Below, in pieces: positions 55,801 through 63,455 of a DNA stretch of 64,000 nucleotides; the stretch's first letter is position 1; every line of letters begins with the position of its first letter. The stretch is taken from NCBI GenBank assembly GCA_902801885.1, contig CADCJX010000002.1:1-64000 (forward strand), in the 5' to 3' direction. The position numbers and the translations under genes were made by a program. This stretch comes from an uncultured Bacteroidia bacterium (GTDB lineage Bacteria > Bacteroidota > Bacteroidia > Bacteroidales > UBA932). The notes beneath the pieces were generated by a model. That model ran no database searches. It saw only the letters and a program-made list of their open reading frames with translations, and was not told the origin of the DNA.

Positions 55801-56076
55801 CGCCGTGGCAGGGGAGTCCTTTTCGAGGCTTCCGAGAACAGTCTGAGGAATTCGGATTTCGGACGCCCGGTGATGTCGGTCAGCGCCCTGCCTTATTCAG
55901 CAGTGGATATGGTCCAGGCTGCCCACCAGTGTGACCTTCCTGCTCCTGGCGACACCTGGCTCTGCCTCGATGCGGCAGACCTCGGCCTCGGAGGCAACAG
56001 CTGCGGTCCCAGCCCCCTCGAGGAAGACAGGGTCCATCCATCCGCCACCTTCGGCTTCACAATCCGGATGAAATAG
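52810..56076 (+). CDS. GH2 beta-galactosidase (LacZ type) with repeat insertion
   Basis: A 1088-residue secreted enzyme of family GH2. Domains in order are the sugar-binding jelly roll (WKFHWAPNPDERPAGFF ... PVPSNW), Ig-like domains, the TIM barrel (LRGVNRHETEPSMGHAITRE, acid/base in WSMGNEAGPG, nucleophile in YHINEFAHSMGN), and a C-terminal Bgal_small_N domain (YYGRGPVENYSDR). This is the five-domain LacZ form. The signal peptide (FSYG) places it in the periplasm. In the linker before the last domain the peptide VILSETKNL comes from a 27-bp dispersed repeat. It probably acts on beta-galactosides released from plant or host glycans. Confidence 0.94.
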   Translation: MKTLLILLATVLSGFSYGHREAPAGNEWESPQLLGFNKEAPHAWFFSFDDVESARKVLPENSSLWMSLDGDWKFHWAPNPDERPAGFFSKEYDDSSWDLIPVPSNWNVVGIGKDGSQKYGTPIYVNINVPWWTEVKPGDWKFGVMRTPPENWTAFKVRNEVGSYRRNFEVPKDWDGKRVFINFDGVDSFFYLWINGKYVGFSKNSRNLAQFDITEYLTSGTNTVAVEVYRYSDAGNLEAQDMFRLPGIFRTVALEAKPVVSVRDIRVTPSMTSLKVDASVSGPAGKGFSISYRLYENAIYSDDNSLVAEFPSQAVSCTLDYPQAKAWSAEAPHRYTLVGELKDASGKTLDIFSTVVGFREVCIKDTPAEEDEFGLAGRYFYLNGKPVKLRGVNRHETEPSMGHAITREVMEEDIRLMKQANVNHVRNSHYPDDPYWYYLCDKYGIYLMDEANIESHHYRYKEASLSHPVEWKDAHVARMVEMVASDYNHPSVIIWSMGNEAGPGKNFEYVYSAARDMDPMRPIQYERNNDISDIGCSQYPRVDWVRKVATGQGDVKYPYHINEFAHSMGNALGNFAQYWQSIDSTNFFMGGAIWDWVDQSLWNYTPERVRYLASGGNFGDVPNDGQFVMNGVLNGDRSPKPQYFEVKKVYQNLNTSLVKISGTMAEICLFNRNYYEPCTYDATWTLIVDGEPLRSGSFDASGIGPREKVVRQIDLGDIPAGRECYLNVCYALKEDLPWASNGFEVCKDQLALDSVILSETKNLSSVSSRYPKHFTDKKTGNLVVKGPRFRVEFDPSQGTIASLKYRRKDVIVPGQGPRLNAFRALVNNDAWVFKRWFAQGLHNLVHSASGMKVEEKDGSVVISFDVVSKAPNAAHLVGTSASATCVIEEDQDMKDVMQFTSHVVWTVDRKGNVTLSSRITSDKPDEVLGRLGYIMQVPSSLADFTYYGRGPVENYSDRYTNAFVGIYSSTVAGQVGNYTKPQDMANHEQVRWASLTGRRGRGVLFEASENSLRNSDFGRPVMSVSALPYSAVDMVQAAHQCDLPAPGDTWLCLDAADLGLGGNSCGPSPLEEDRVHPSATFGFTIRMK
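55071..55097. repeat. 27-bp SERSEE-type dispersed repeat, in LacZ-type gene
   Basis: TGTCATTCTGAGTGAAACGA then AGAATCT, two changes from the consensus, read in the frame giving VILSETKNL in a domain linker. Confidence 0.85.
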
Positions 56077-56082
56077 CTGTCC

Positions 56083-58326
56083 TCAGAATTTCAAGAGGGT
56101 GCTGAACTCGACGGTGAAGGGCCTGATGTAGGAGCCGCTGGTGAGATAGTTCCGATAGGGGGTAATATCCGTGGCCAGGGAGGCTTCCCGCATTCCGGCC
56201 GATGCCCCTGTGACATTCAGGAAGTTGACCACGTTCAAGGACAGGCTCAAATGCTTGTTCCACTTGAAGTCCACACCACCGAAAGTCTCCCAGCGGGGAT
56301 TCAGGTAGAGGGTGTTCGTGATGTTGACGTAGCGTCTGCTGTAATAGCGGGCGCTGAGCCAGAATCTCCATTTCCCAGTCTCGTAGGAAGGTTCCAACTC
56401 GATTTCGGTGCCGCTGCTGCTGGTGATTCTCTTCCCTGAGAAATCATATTCCTCAGAGTACCCGTCGCTGAAGACTGGTGTAAAGCTGTAGTTCTGGTAC
56501 CTCGGGATCCTGAAGGTGAACAGGCCGTGGAAGGTGAACCCTTTGAAAGGGCTCAAGATCATGTCGGTAGTCCATCCGAGAACTTCCATGTCGTAGAGCG
56601 AGCTGACGTAGACAGTCTCATTGTAGCCGGCAGGGTAGCCTCCGGCAGCATGGGACAGCTTATGTGTCCACATGCCCATCTCATAGCTGTTCGAGCGCTT
56701 TAAGTACGTCAGAAGTGACTGGAAATCAAGCCATTTGTTCTTGAAGTTGATTCCTCCGCGGAGAATGTAGCTGGGTTGAGCGCCCTCGAAAGGGACGCTC
56801 GAGTCTCCGTATTGTCCCAGGTTGGGGTGGTTCAATGAAGCAATGGCGTTGATCTCCGCCCCCCAGTGGGAGTTGAGGTTGTAATAGCCTATCAAAGTGG
56901 CTGCCCCGTTGATTACATTTCTCCTAAAGGGAGTAAGGGTCACCCCGGGGCTCTCCAATGTCCAGCCGTTATAGCGGCTGTTATTGTCTTTCCCGTCAAG
57001 ATTGTGGGCTGCCTTGCCGCTGATTCCGCTGTATTCAGCCCTAATTCCATAGTGGACATTTACCTTCTGGTTGACTCTCCATTCGTCCTGGGCGAACAGG
57101 GCCAGACGACTCTGGAATCCGTCCAGGAACTGTGCACCTGTGTTGTGGACGTAATATAGTTCCCCGTTGTAAGTGAGGGCTTCAGGATCTTTCATGGCCT
57201 CATAGGCAAAGTTGGAGGTCATGGTTGCGGCCTGGCTCCAATTGAACCAGAAATTGGCTCCGGCGATCGATGAGTGCTTCCTTATGCTTCTCTTGACCCG
57301 CACTGTCGTGAGCCATTCATTGTAGTGGTCATCCTCGTACATAAAAAAACGGCTCTGTACGTTGCCCGAGTAGGGGGTGCCGTCGAGATAGGAATAGCCG
57401 TCGCCTGTCCCGACTTCTGTGATTCCGTTGAGGTAGGTGCTTTTCTGCTTGCTGTCGCTCATCCTCAGGCGGGAACTCAAGTCCATTTCCATCCCATTGT
57501 CAAAGGAACGGTTGAAACAAGCCGTGAGGACATGGACGGGGATGCCAAGATCCTCGGTAAAGCGTCCCTTTTTCCTTTTCCCGTCACGTATGTCAAGATA
57601 TTCAAAGAAAGTCGTTCCGGGAATATACTGGTCCCTTCCAAGCCGGAAGTCGCCGTAAGGCTTCACGCTTCCGTCTCCCACGAAAATGAACGGGCCGTAC
57701 TGGTCGGTCAGGTCCAGATAGTTCATGAACAGGTACGTGGCCTTGAGAAGGCCCCGCCCGTCGGCCATTTTTTTGGATACTCCTGCCTTGTAGAACCGTA
57801 TCCTTTCCTGGTAGGTGGTGAAGTCCAGGTGGTTGGACCCCCGGTCGAAACTCTGGTACACGTTAAGGTCGATTCCCCATCCATTCCCTAGGGGTGAGGC
57901 CGTGTGCAGTTCGATCTCGTGGCGGCCGTACTGGTTGGCGGTGTATTTCGCCGCCCCTTCGGCCTTGTCCGCACCGGCCTTTGAGACGGACATGGGGAAA
58001 AAGCCCGTAGTGCCAAGCTGGATCGCAGACTCATCCAGGCGGGTCAGCTGCATCGACTCGGTGGAGAGGCCGCTTCTCCAGGACAGGTATCCAGGGAAAT
58101 AATCCTTGAACATGGATGCCGGAAGGCCGTCATCCATGATATAGGTTCCCCACTCCGGAATGCCAAGTGAGATCGTCCTCGGGATCGATGCGTAGGATGC
58201 GTTCAGCATCACGTTCTGGTTGCTACGGCGTTCGGAACCGGACTTCAATGTGTCGGCGTCTTGGGCTATTGCCATGCTGCCGCCCATGAGCATGGCCAAC
58301 AGGACTAAGATGCGTTTCACTGTCAT
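56083..58326 (-). CDS. TonB-dependent receptor-like outer-membrane protein
   Basis: A 747-residue outer-membrane protein with a signal peptide (MLMGGSMAIAQ), a short plug (QNVMLNASYASIPRT ... IMDDGLPASMF) and a long beta-barrel with alternating strands, ending in EFSTLLKF. The plug matches TonB-dependent receptors of Bacteroidota but lacks the N-terminal carboxypeptidase-like domain usual in SusC proteins; no SusD gene is adjacent. It is the last gene of the cytochrome-SUMF1 operon, and its ATG overlaps the HAD gene's TGA (ATGA), so it may import the substrate that the operon processes. Confidence 0.8.
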   Translation of the reverse strand: MTVKRILVLLAMLMGGSMAIAQDADTLKSGSERRSNQNVMLNASYASIPRTISLGIPEWGTYIMDDGLPASMFKDYFPGYLSWRSGLSTESMQLTRLDESAIQLGTTGFFPMSVSKAGADKAEGAAKYTANQYGRHEIELHTASPLGNGWGIDLNVYQSFDRGSNHLDFTTYQERIRFYKAGVSKKMADGRGLLKATYLFMNYLDLTDQYGPFIFVGDGSVKPYGDFRLGRDQYIPGTTFFEYLDIRDGKRKKGRFTEDLGIPVHVLTACFNRSFDNGMEMDLSSRLRMSDSKQKSTYLNGITEVGTGDGYSYLDGTPYSGNVQSRFFMYEDDHYNEWLTTVRVKRSIRKHSSIAGANFWFNWSQAATMTSNFAYEAMKDPEALTYNGELYYVHNTGAQFLDGFQSRLALFAQDEWRVNQKVNVHYGIRAEYSGISGKAAHNLDGKDNNSRYNGWTLESPGVTLTPFRRNVINGAATLIGYYNLNSHWGAEINAIASLNHPNLGQYGDSSVPFEGAQPSYILRGGINFKNKWLDFQSLLTYLKRSNSYEMGMWTHKLSHAAGGYPAGYNETVYVSSLYDMEVLGWTTDMILSPFKGFTFHGLFTFRIPRYQNYSFTPVFSDGYSEEYDFSGKRITSSSGTEIELEPSYETGKWRFWLSARYYSRRYVNITNTLYLNPRWETFGGVDFKWNKHLSLSLNVVNFLNVTGASAGMREASLATDITPYRNYLTSGSYIRPFTVEFSTLLKF

Positions 58327-59018
58327 ATCAGGATGTTGAGAATATCTTCGAACGTGTTTACTTTGAATAGGTTCCTGTGGTCATACTCCTCGGTGTGCTC
58401 GAGTTTCCAGAGGGTCTCGGATGGAATGAATATTCCCCAGCCGCCGAGCTGGATGACAGGTTCGATGTCGGACTTGAAGGAATTGCCGACCATCAGGAGT
58501 TCTTTGGGGGTGATCCTCAGCCGATCGCAGAGGTCAAGATATTCCTTTTGAGTCTTGTTGGAGACTATGTCAATGTGGCTGAAGTATTTTGACAGTCCTG
58601 ACCGGGCGATTTTGCGCTCTTGGTCGAGCAGTTCTCCCTTGGTCATCAGGACCAGCTCGTAGCGTCCGTCCTTGCTAAGTTTCTCCAGGGTCTCTTCTAC
58701 TCCGGGAAAAGGAGTGGCCGGATTGCGAAGAATTCTTCTCCCGCTGTCAATGATGTACATGACCTGCTCTCCGGTAAGCTTGCCCCCGGTCAAGTTGACG
58801 GCGTTCTCGATCATGGACAGGACGTACGCCTTCGCACCAAAGCCGTAGTCACCCATATTCTTGAACTCTACCTTGTAGAGCTCATCGGAAATATATTGAA
58901 AGTCGCCGAAGTCGGATAGCGCCTCGGCGACTTTCTTTTCTGCTTCCCTGAACAACGGCTCGTTCGACCACAGGGTGTCGTCCGCGTCGAAGGCCAGGAC
59001 TTTTACTCCTTCAAGCAT
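58323..59018 (-). CDS. HAD-superfamily hydrolase
   Basis: A 231-residue phosphatase-like protein with motif I FDADDTLW, motif II LMTKG, the lysine in VSNKTQKEY and motif IV MVGNSFKSDIEP. It has a small cap domain between motifs I and II. The ATG at 59018 overlaps the upstream stop (TGATG); the longer frame to 59105 is arginine- and proline-rich and not credible. It lies between a periplasmic isomerase-like protein and the TonB receptor but has no signal, so it acts in the cytoplasm, perhaps on a phosphosugar. Confidence 0.9.
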   Translation of the reverse strand: MLEGVKVLAFDADDTLWSNEPLFREAEKKVAEALSDFGDFQYISDELYKVEFKNMGDYGFGAKAYVLSMIENAVNLTGGKLTGEQVMYIIDSGRRILRNPATPFPGVEETLEKLSKDGRYELVLMTKGELLDQERKIARSGLSKYFSHIDIVSNKTQKEYLDLCDRLRITPKELLMVGNSFKSDIEPVIQLGGWGIFIPSETLWKLEHTEEYDHRNLFKVNTFEDILNILI

Positions 59019-59941
59019 CAGCAGCTTTTGGCTTCCTCCCACTGTGCGCGGAGGAGGTTGACGGCAGCGGTGACGAGGGTGGCACGGTCTCCGCCGCAGC
59101 CGCACTCGAAGCTCACGTACTTGTCGTAGCCGAGCTGCTGGAGAGCCTTGAATCCCTCTACATAGTTATCCACCTCACCATTCTCACCGGGCATCTTGCG
59201 ATTGCCGCGGCTGGCGATATGGACGTGCTGGAGGTACTGTTTTCCGGCTGACATGAGGGCTCCGTAGTCGGAGGTCTCTTCCTGCATGTGCCAGAAATCA
59301 CCCATGGCCTTTACGCCCTCGCTGTCAGCATCGCGTGCGATGGCAGCTGCATCGGCGACGAGGCGCATGTAGAAAGCTTCCTTGCGGTTGAGGGGCTCGA
59401 GGATCACGGTCGTGCCGCAGGCCTTTGCAAACTCACCAAGCTTGTGGAGCTCCTCGCAAAGGTAGTTGCGGGTGTCCATGTTGTGAGGTTTGCAGGGGGT
59501 CTGGTTGTTGAAAGCGGGAACCATGATGACTCCGGTGGAACCGAGTTCTCCGGCAGCCTCGACAATCTCACGCATGGTGGTGTCGAAAAGGTTCTTGACT
59601 TCGGGATCTTCGGCAAGGATGAAACCCTGGAAGCCGGCGCAGATTGCGCTCACCTTGATGTTGCGTCCGTTAAGGGCCTCCTTGATCTCAGTGACACGGC
59701 CCTTGAGTCCGCGTCCTCCGGGCTCGAAACCTACGACTCCGAGGTTCTCCATGAAGTCGAGTTTCTCGGCGAGGGTCTCTCCGGGGGCTATGCCCTCCTG
59801 GAAGGAGATGTTGAGGGGAACGTCACAAACGGCCTTCTTGCCTCCCTTTGAGGCTGAAGATGAACAACCCGGCAAAAGGGAAGCGGCGGCAAGAGCCGCC
59901 GTTCCTGTTGCCGAAGTCATCAAGAATGATCTTCTGTCCAT
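59018..59941 (-). CDS. Tat-exported sugar isomerase/epimerase-like TIM barrel protein
   Basis: A 307-residue protein of the AP-endonuclease-2/sugar phosphate isomerase family (hydroxypyruvate isomerase-like). The N-terminus MDRRSFLMTSATG carries a twin-arginine signal and a lipobox (LLPGC), so it is exported folded and probably lipid-anchored in the periplasm. Metal-binding features are VILEPLNRKEAFYM with the glutamate, the GDFWHMQEE histidine, and the QHVHIASRGNR segment. Family members isomerise or epimerise free or keto sugars. It starts 3 bases after the oxidoreductase stop, which suggests they act on the same substrate. Confidence 0.88.
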   Translation of the reverse strand: MDRRSFLMTSATGTAALAAASLLPGCSSSASKGGKKAVCDVPLNISFQEGIAPGETLAEKLDFMENLGVVGFEPGGRGLKGRVTEIKEALNGRNIKVSAICAGFQGFILAEDPEVKNLFDTTMREIVEAAGELGSTGVIMVPAFNNQTPCKPHNMDTRNYLCEELHKLGEFAKACGTTVILEPLNRKEAFYMRLVADAAAIARDADSEGVKAMGDFWHMQEETSDYGALMSAGKQYLQHVHIASRGNRKMPGENGEVDNYVEGFKALQQLGYDKYVSFECGCGGDRATLVTAAVNLLRAQWEEAKSC

Positions 59942-59944
59942 AAT

Positions 59945-61303
59945 TTACTTGGCTGAACCGGGAACCTGAACTGTGTACTTGCTCATGTCCATGGGACCTA
60001 TTTCGAGCTTCTCGGGGAGATAGTCGAGATCAGCAGCGCTGATGGTGTCCCATTCGATGGTCTGACCGGTGTAAGCAGCCTCACGACCCATGACTCCGCA
60101 GAGTGAGGACATTCCGCACTCGGATGCTTCGTCGTGAGCTGTGCCCTTACGGATATGGTTGACCCAGTCTACGTGCTCGAGCACATAAGGATCCTGCTGC
60201 TTGAACTCAGCCTCTGCAGCCTCCTTGTTGAACTGCCAGAGGATATTGCCCTGGAGGTCGCGGATAGCGTGGTCTGCTGAGCTCCAATAGCCCTTGGTTC
60301 CGTGGACGGACTCGCTGACGTTGTTGGAGCAACCGTCGATCTGGCGGCACATGCTGTGGAGGTGGATTCCGTTCTCATATTCAAAGTCCACGCTGAAGAA
60401 ATCGTACTGGTCGCCGGTGATCCTGCGCTGGCGGCTTCCGAAAGCGGTGGCCTTGATGGGGTGCTTGTAACCGAACATCCAGTTGAAGACATCGATGTTG
60501 TGGACGTGCTGCTCGACGATATGGTCGCCGGAGAGCCACTTCCAGTTGACCCAGTCACGGATCATCCATTCCATGTCGCTCCAGCCCTTCTGGCGCTCCT
60601 TGTACCAGAGCATGCCCTGGTTCCAGTAGACGTTACCACCAGTGATCTCGCCGATCATGCCTTCCTGGATCTTCTGGAAAGCCTCGACGTAAGGACGCTG
60701 GTGATGACGCTGGGTTCCGCAGACAACGCTCAGCCCCTTGGCCTGTGCCTGCTTTGCGGTGGCCATGATGAGGCGGTAGCCCTTGGCGTCGACAGCGATA
60801 GGCTTCTCGAGGAAGGAGTGGACACCCTTCTCGGTAGCATACTGGAAATGAGTAGGACGGAACACCGGAGGAGTTGCGACGATGACCATGTCGACACCGG
60901 AGTCGATGACCTTCTTGTAGGCATCGAAACCGACGAAGCAATTCTCGTCAGCGACTACCTGGTTGCGCTTCTCCTTAAGTTTGTCCTTAAGGCTGACGAG
61001 ACGGTCTTCGAAGGTGTCTCCAAGGGCGGTGACGGTGATTCCGTCAGCTGCATCAAGGAGGTTCATAATAGCACCTGAGCCACGTCCGCCGCAGCCGATG
61101 ACACCGACCTTGAGGGCTTTTCCGTCAATGGCCTTGTCGGGAAGATCGGGAACATAATACTCACCAGGCTGCCTGAGGGCAACTGCCTTGGGTTCTTTCT
61201 TTGCGCAGGAAGCCAGCAGAGCGCTGCCTCCGACGACACCGACGACTCCTATCTTGGCGCTGGTGCCAAGGAAGGATCTTCTGTCCATTTTATTCTCACT
61301 CAT
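59945..61303 (-). CDS. Tat-exported Gfo/Idh/MocA oxidoreductase
   Basis: A 452-residue NAD(P)-dependent sugar oxidoreductase of the GFOR/Idh/MocA family. The leader MDRRSFLGTSAK is a twin-arginine signal with a lipobox (LLASC). The Rossmann fold shows VGVIGCGGRGSGAIMNLL, the cofactor-site lysine lies in FLEKPIAVD, and the C-terminal alpha/beta domain includes WMIRDWVNW ... EQHVHNIDVFNWMFG. Periplasmic members of this family carry a tightly bound cofactor and oxidise or reduce sugar hydroxyls. Next to the tetraheme cytochrome fusion, it may pass electrons to the quinone pool; that link is an inference. Confidence 0.92.
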   Translation of the reverse strand: MSENKMDRRSFLGTSAKIGVVGVVGGSALLASCAKKEPKAVALRQPGEYYVPDLPDKAIDGKALKVGVIGCGGRGSGAIMNLLDAADGITVTALGDTFEDRLVSLKDKLKEKRNQVVADENCFVGFDAYKKVIDSGVDMVIVATPPVFRPTHFQYATEKGVHSFLEKPIAVDAKGYRLIMATAKQAQAKGLSVVCGTQRHHQRPYVEAFQKIQEGMIGEITGGNVYWNQGMLWYKERQKGWSDMEWMIRDWVNWKWLSGDHIVEQHVHNIDVFNWMFGYKHPIKATAFGSRQRRITGDQYDFFSVDFEYENGIHLHSMCRQIDGCSNNVSESVHGTKGYWSSADHAIRDLQGNILWQFNKEAAEAEFKQQDPYVLEHVDWVNHIRKGTAHDEASECGMSSLCGVMGREAAYTGQTIEWDTISAADLDYLPEKLEIGPMDMSKYTVQVPGSAK

Positions 61304-61321
61304 GATTGTGTGTGTTTTATG

Positions 61322-62860
61322 TTATTTGTTGATGTTTACATTGTCGGGAACATCGCAGACCACCCTGAATCCGACTCCCTTTATGTCGGAATACCACCAG
61401 ATGCTCTTGGGGTTCTGGGGATCCGTGCGAAGCCAGTCATCGTTGTAAGTCCGTCCCCTGCTGGAGCAGCGTACCAGGGATGCGTCGTCGGCGTAGCTTC
61501 CGCCGCGGACCACATGCTCCTTCCCGCTCTCGGGACCCTTCGGATCGAGTGCTCCATCCGGAATCTTTGAATATGCATCCTCGGCGTACCAGTCGGAACA
61601 GTATTCCATGACATTGCCGAGCATATTCTTAAGACCGAAGGGATTGGCGTGTACCGCCTTGGCCTCCTGGGTCTTGCCGGAACTGTTGCCGGAGTAGACT
61701 ACATAGCGGGCGATCATCGTCGTGTCAGCTCCCCTCAGTTTGCTCATGAACCCTTGTTCTGAATATTTCTTCGGATTGCCTTCGAAGAAGTAGGGTGTCT
61801 CGGTACCGCCCCTAGCAGCATATTCCCACTCGGCCTCGGTAGGGAGGCGGTAGTGGCGGCCGGTCTTGAGAGACAGCCACTGGCAGAAGGTGGTCGCTGA
61901 ATAATGGGTCATCGTGATGGCCGGGCGCTCACCCATGCCCCATCCCTGGTCGGGGAAACCGAACGGTGGTGTAGGGCCGCTGACGGCGTCCACGTCAGGA
62001 CGGTTGTTGTTGGCGTAGATCTTCTCGGGAGGAGTACGGCCCTCCGACATGGTCTCATTGTAGAAAGCCCAGAACTGGTTCCAGGTGATTTCGACCTCGC
62101 CCATGAAGAACGGAGAAATCTTGACTTTTTTCTGGGGACCTTCATCTTCCTTGTGGAAAGGTTCGTTTGGTGAACTTCCTATCGTGAACTCGCCACCAGG
62201 CACAGCAATCATGTTGATGGCTGCTGTAGTCCCGGGAACGGTTTCTGTGAAGTTTTCGAATGAATTGACAACTGCGGCACTGTCGTAGGGATCGCCCTCG
62301 ATCGTCTGGATCACCGTGCCTTCAAGGCGCTTGTGTTCGTAGCCGGGCATGTAGTGGCCGACATTGAGGTGGCAACTGATGCAGTCCAGGCCGAGTTTCT
62401 TGGCGTTCTCCTCGTAGTGGAGATGGGCGGTGATGCCATCGTCGGAGATTCCCTCAGGGAACAGGTTGACATGGCACTTCTCGCAGGAAGAGTTGTAGAC
62501 GATCTTGCGGGCGTGCTCAAGCTGCCTCTTTGACTCCCAGTCGATCTCTTCGGGATCCTTGGTCCACTTTGCCCACAGGTCCTTGATCCCAATCCTGGAT
62601 TTCACGACGTAGTACTTCAGTAAGCCGTCTTCCTTAGGTGGGAGGTGGCAGGCTGCGCAGTCAGTCATGACCCCGCTGTGACTGTTGTAGTGTGGGGATT
62701 TCTTCCAGTCCAGGTCTGCCTGTTCATGAGTGTGGCAACTCATGCAGTACTCGTTGGTGGATGTCTTGTTCATGGTGGTGTCAAAAGCGGCCATGATAAA
62801 AAAGCCCACGAGGAGTCCTATGAGTCCGATTATCCAGTATTTCCCTTTGCCCTCAGCCAT
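61322..62860 (-). CDS. Tetraheme cytochrome c (NapC/NrfH-like) fused to SUMF1 domain
   Basis: A 512-residue fusion. Residues 8-26 form a membrane anchor. Then come four heme-binding CxxCH motifs at Cys39-His43, Cys68-His72, Cys126-His130 and Cys160-His164, the layout of NapC/NirT/NrfH quinol-linked cytochromes. From about residue 217 a full SUMF1 (sulfatase-modifying-factor) domain follows: VPGGEFTIGSS, ITWNQFWAFYNE, YRLPTEAEWEYAARGG, GLKNMLGNVMEYCSDWY, VVRGGSYADDASLVRC, GVGFRVV. The catalytic cysteine pair of true formylglycine enzymes is not both present, so the domain probably binds a ligand or partner. It is the first gene of the Gfo/TIM-barrel/HAD/TonB operon. Confidence 0.9.
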   Translation of the reverse strand: MAEGKGKYWIIGLIGLLVGFFIMAAFDTTMNKTSTNEYCMSCHTHEQADLDWKKSPHYNSHSGVMTDCAACHLPPKEDGLLKYYVVKSRIGIKDLWAKWTKDPEEIDWESKRQLEHARKIVYNSSCEKCHVNLFPEGISDDGITAHLHYEENAKKLGLDCISCHLNVGHYMPGYEHKRLEGTVIQTIEGDPYDSAAVVNSFENFTETVPGTTAAINMIAVPGGEFTIGSSPNEPFHKEDEGPQKKVKISPFFMGEVEITWNQFWAFYNETMSEGRTPPEKIYANNNRPDVDAVSGPTPPFGFPDQGWGMGERPAITMTHYSATTFCQWLSLKTGRHYRLPTEAEWEYAARGGTETPYFFEGNPKKYSEQGFMSKLRGADTTMIARYVVYSGNSSGKTQEAKAVHANPFGLKNMLGNVMEYCSDWYAEDAYSKIPDGALDPKGPESGKEHVVRGGSYADDASLVRCSSRGRTYNDDWLRTDPQNPKSIWWYSDIKGVGFRVVCDVPDNVNINK

Positions 62861-62914
62861 CTGAGTTTTTTCCTAAAATCCGATAAAAGTACGAATATTC
62901 CGATAAAAAAGCAA

Positions 62915-63409
62915 TTATTTGAGGTAGACGATGATGTAATACATCATCAGACCGCTGGCGATCAATTTGATCCCGGTTCCGAAAAAGAAGCCCAGCAGGG
63001 CTCCGACTGCGGATTTCGTGGACTGCCAGCCGCTCTTCCTGGACACGATGAACTCGGCGAGGAAGGCCCCCGCAAGGGTTCCGAGGATGATGCCCACAGG
63101 AGGGACAAGCATTCCGACAATGAGTCCGACGATTGCACCGCGTCCGGCCACCTTGCTGCCTCCGGTGACCCTTGTGAAATAGGCCGGGACGACATAATCG
63201 ATCACGCAGACTACCACGGTGATAGCCAACCAGATAAGCAGGAAACTGGTGGAAATCGGTTCACCGGCTCCGTTGGTGCCGCTGCCCCAGATGTAAAGGA
63301 TCAGAAGGCCAGCCCAGCTGACCGGGGGACCGGGAAGGCCCGGGAGGATGCTTCCGGCGATTCCTATGATTCCGGCCACTACGGCCAGGATGATGATTAT
63401 TGTTGACAT
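62915..63409 (-). CDS. DUF456 membrane protein
   Basis: A 164-residue protein of the DUF456 family, with about four membrane segments and the repeated glycine-rich loops GSILPGLPGPPVSWAGLL and GMLVPPVGIILGTLAGAFLAE. Function unknown; likely an inner-membrane protein. It is a single gene between the cytochrome operon and the M24 peptidase. Confidence 0.88.
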   Translation of the reverse strand: MSTIIIILAVVAGIIGIAGSILPGLPGPPVSWAGLLILYIWGSGTNGAGEPISTSFLLIWLAITVVVCVIDYVVPAYFTRVTGGSKVAGRGAIVGLIVGMLVPPVGIILGTLAGAFLAEFIVSRKSGWQSTKSAVGALLGFFFGTGIKLIASGLMMYYIIVYLK

Positions 63410-63455
63410 TCTGTTGTTTGTTCGTGCCGAGCACTTAAGGGAGGCAGACAGGCTG

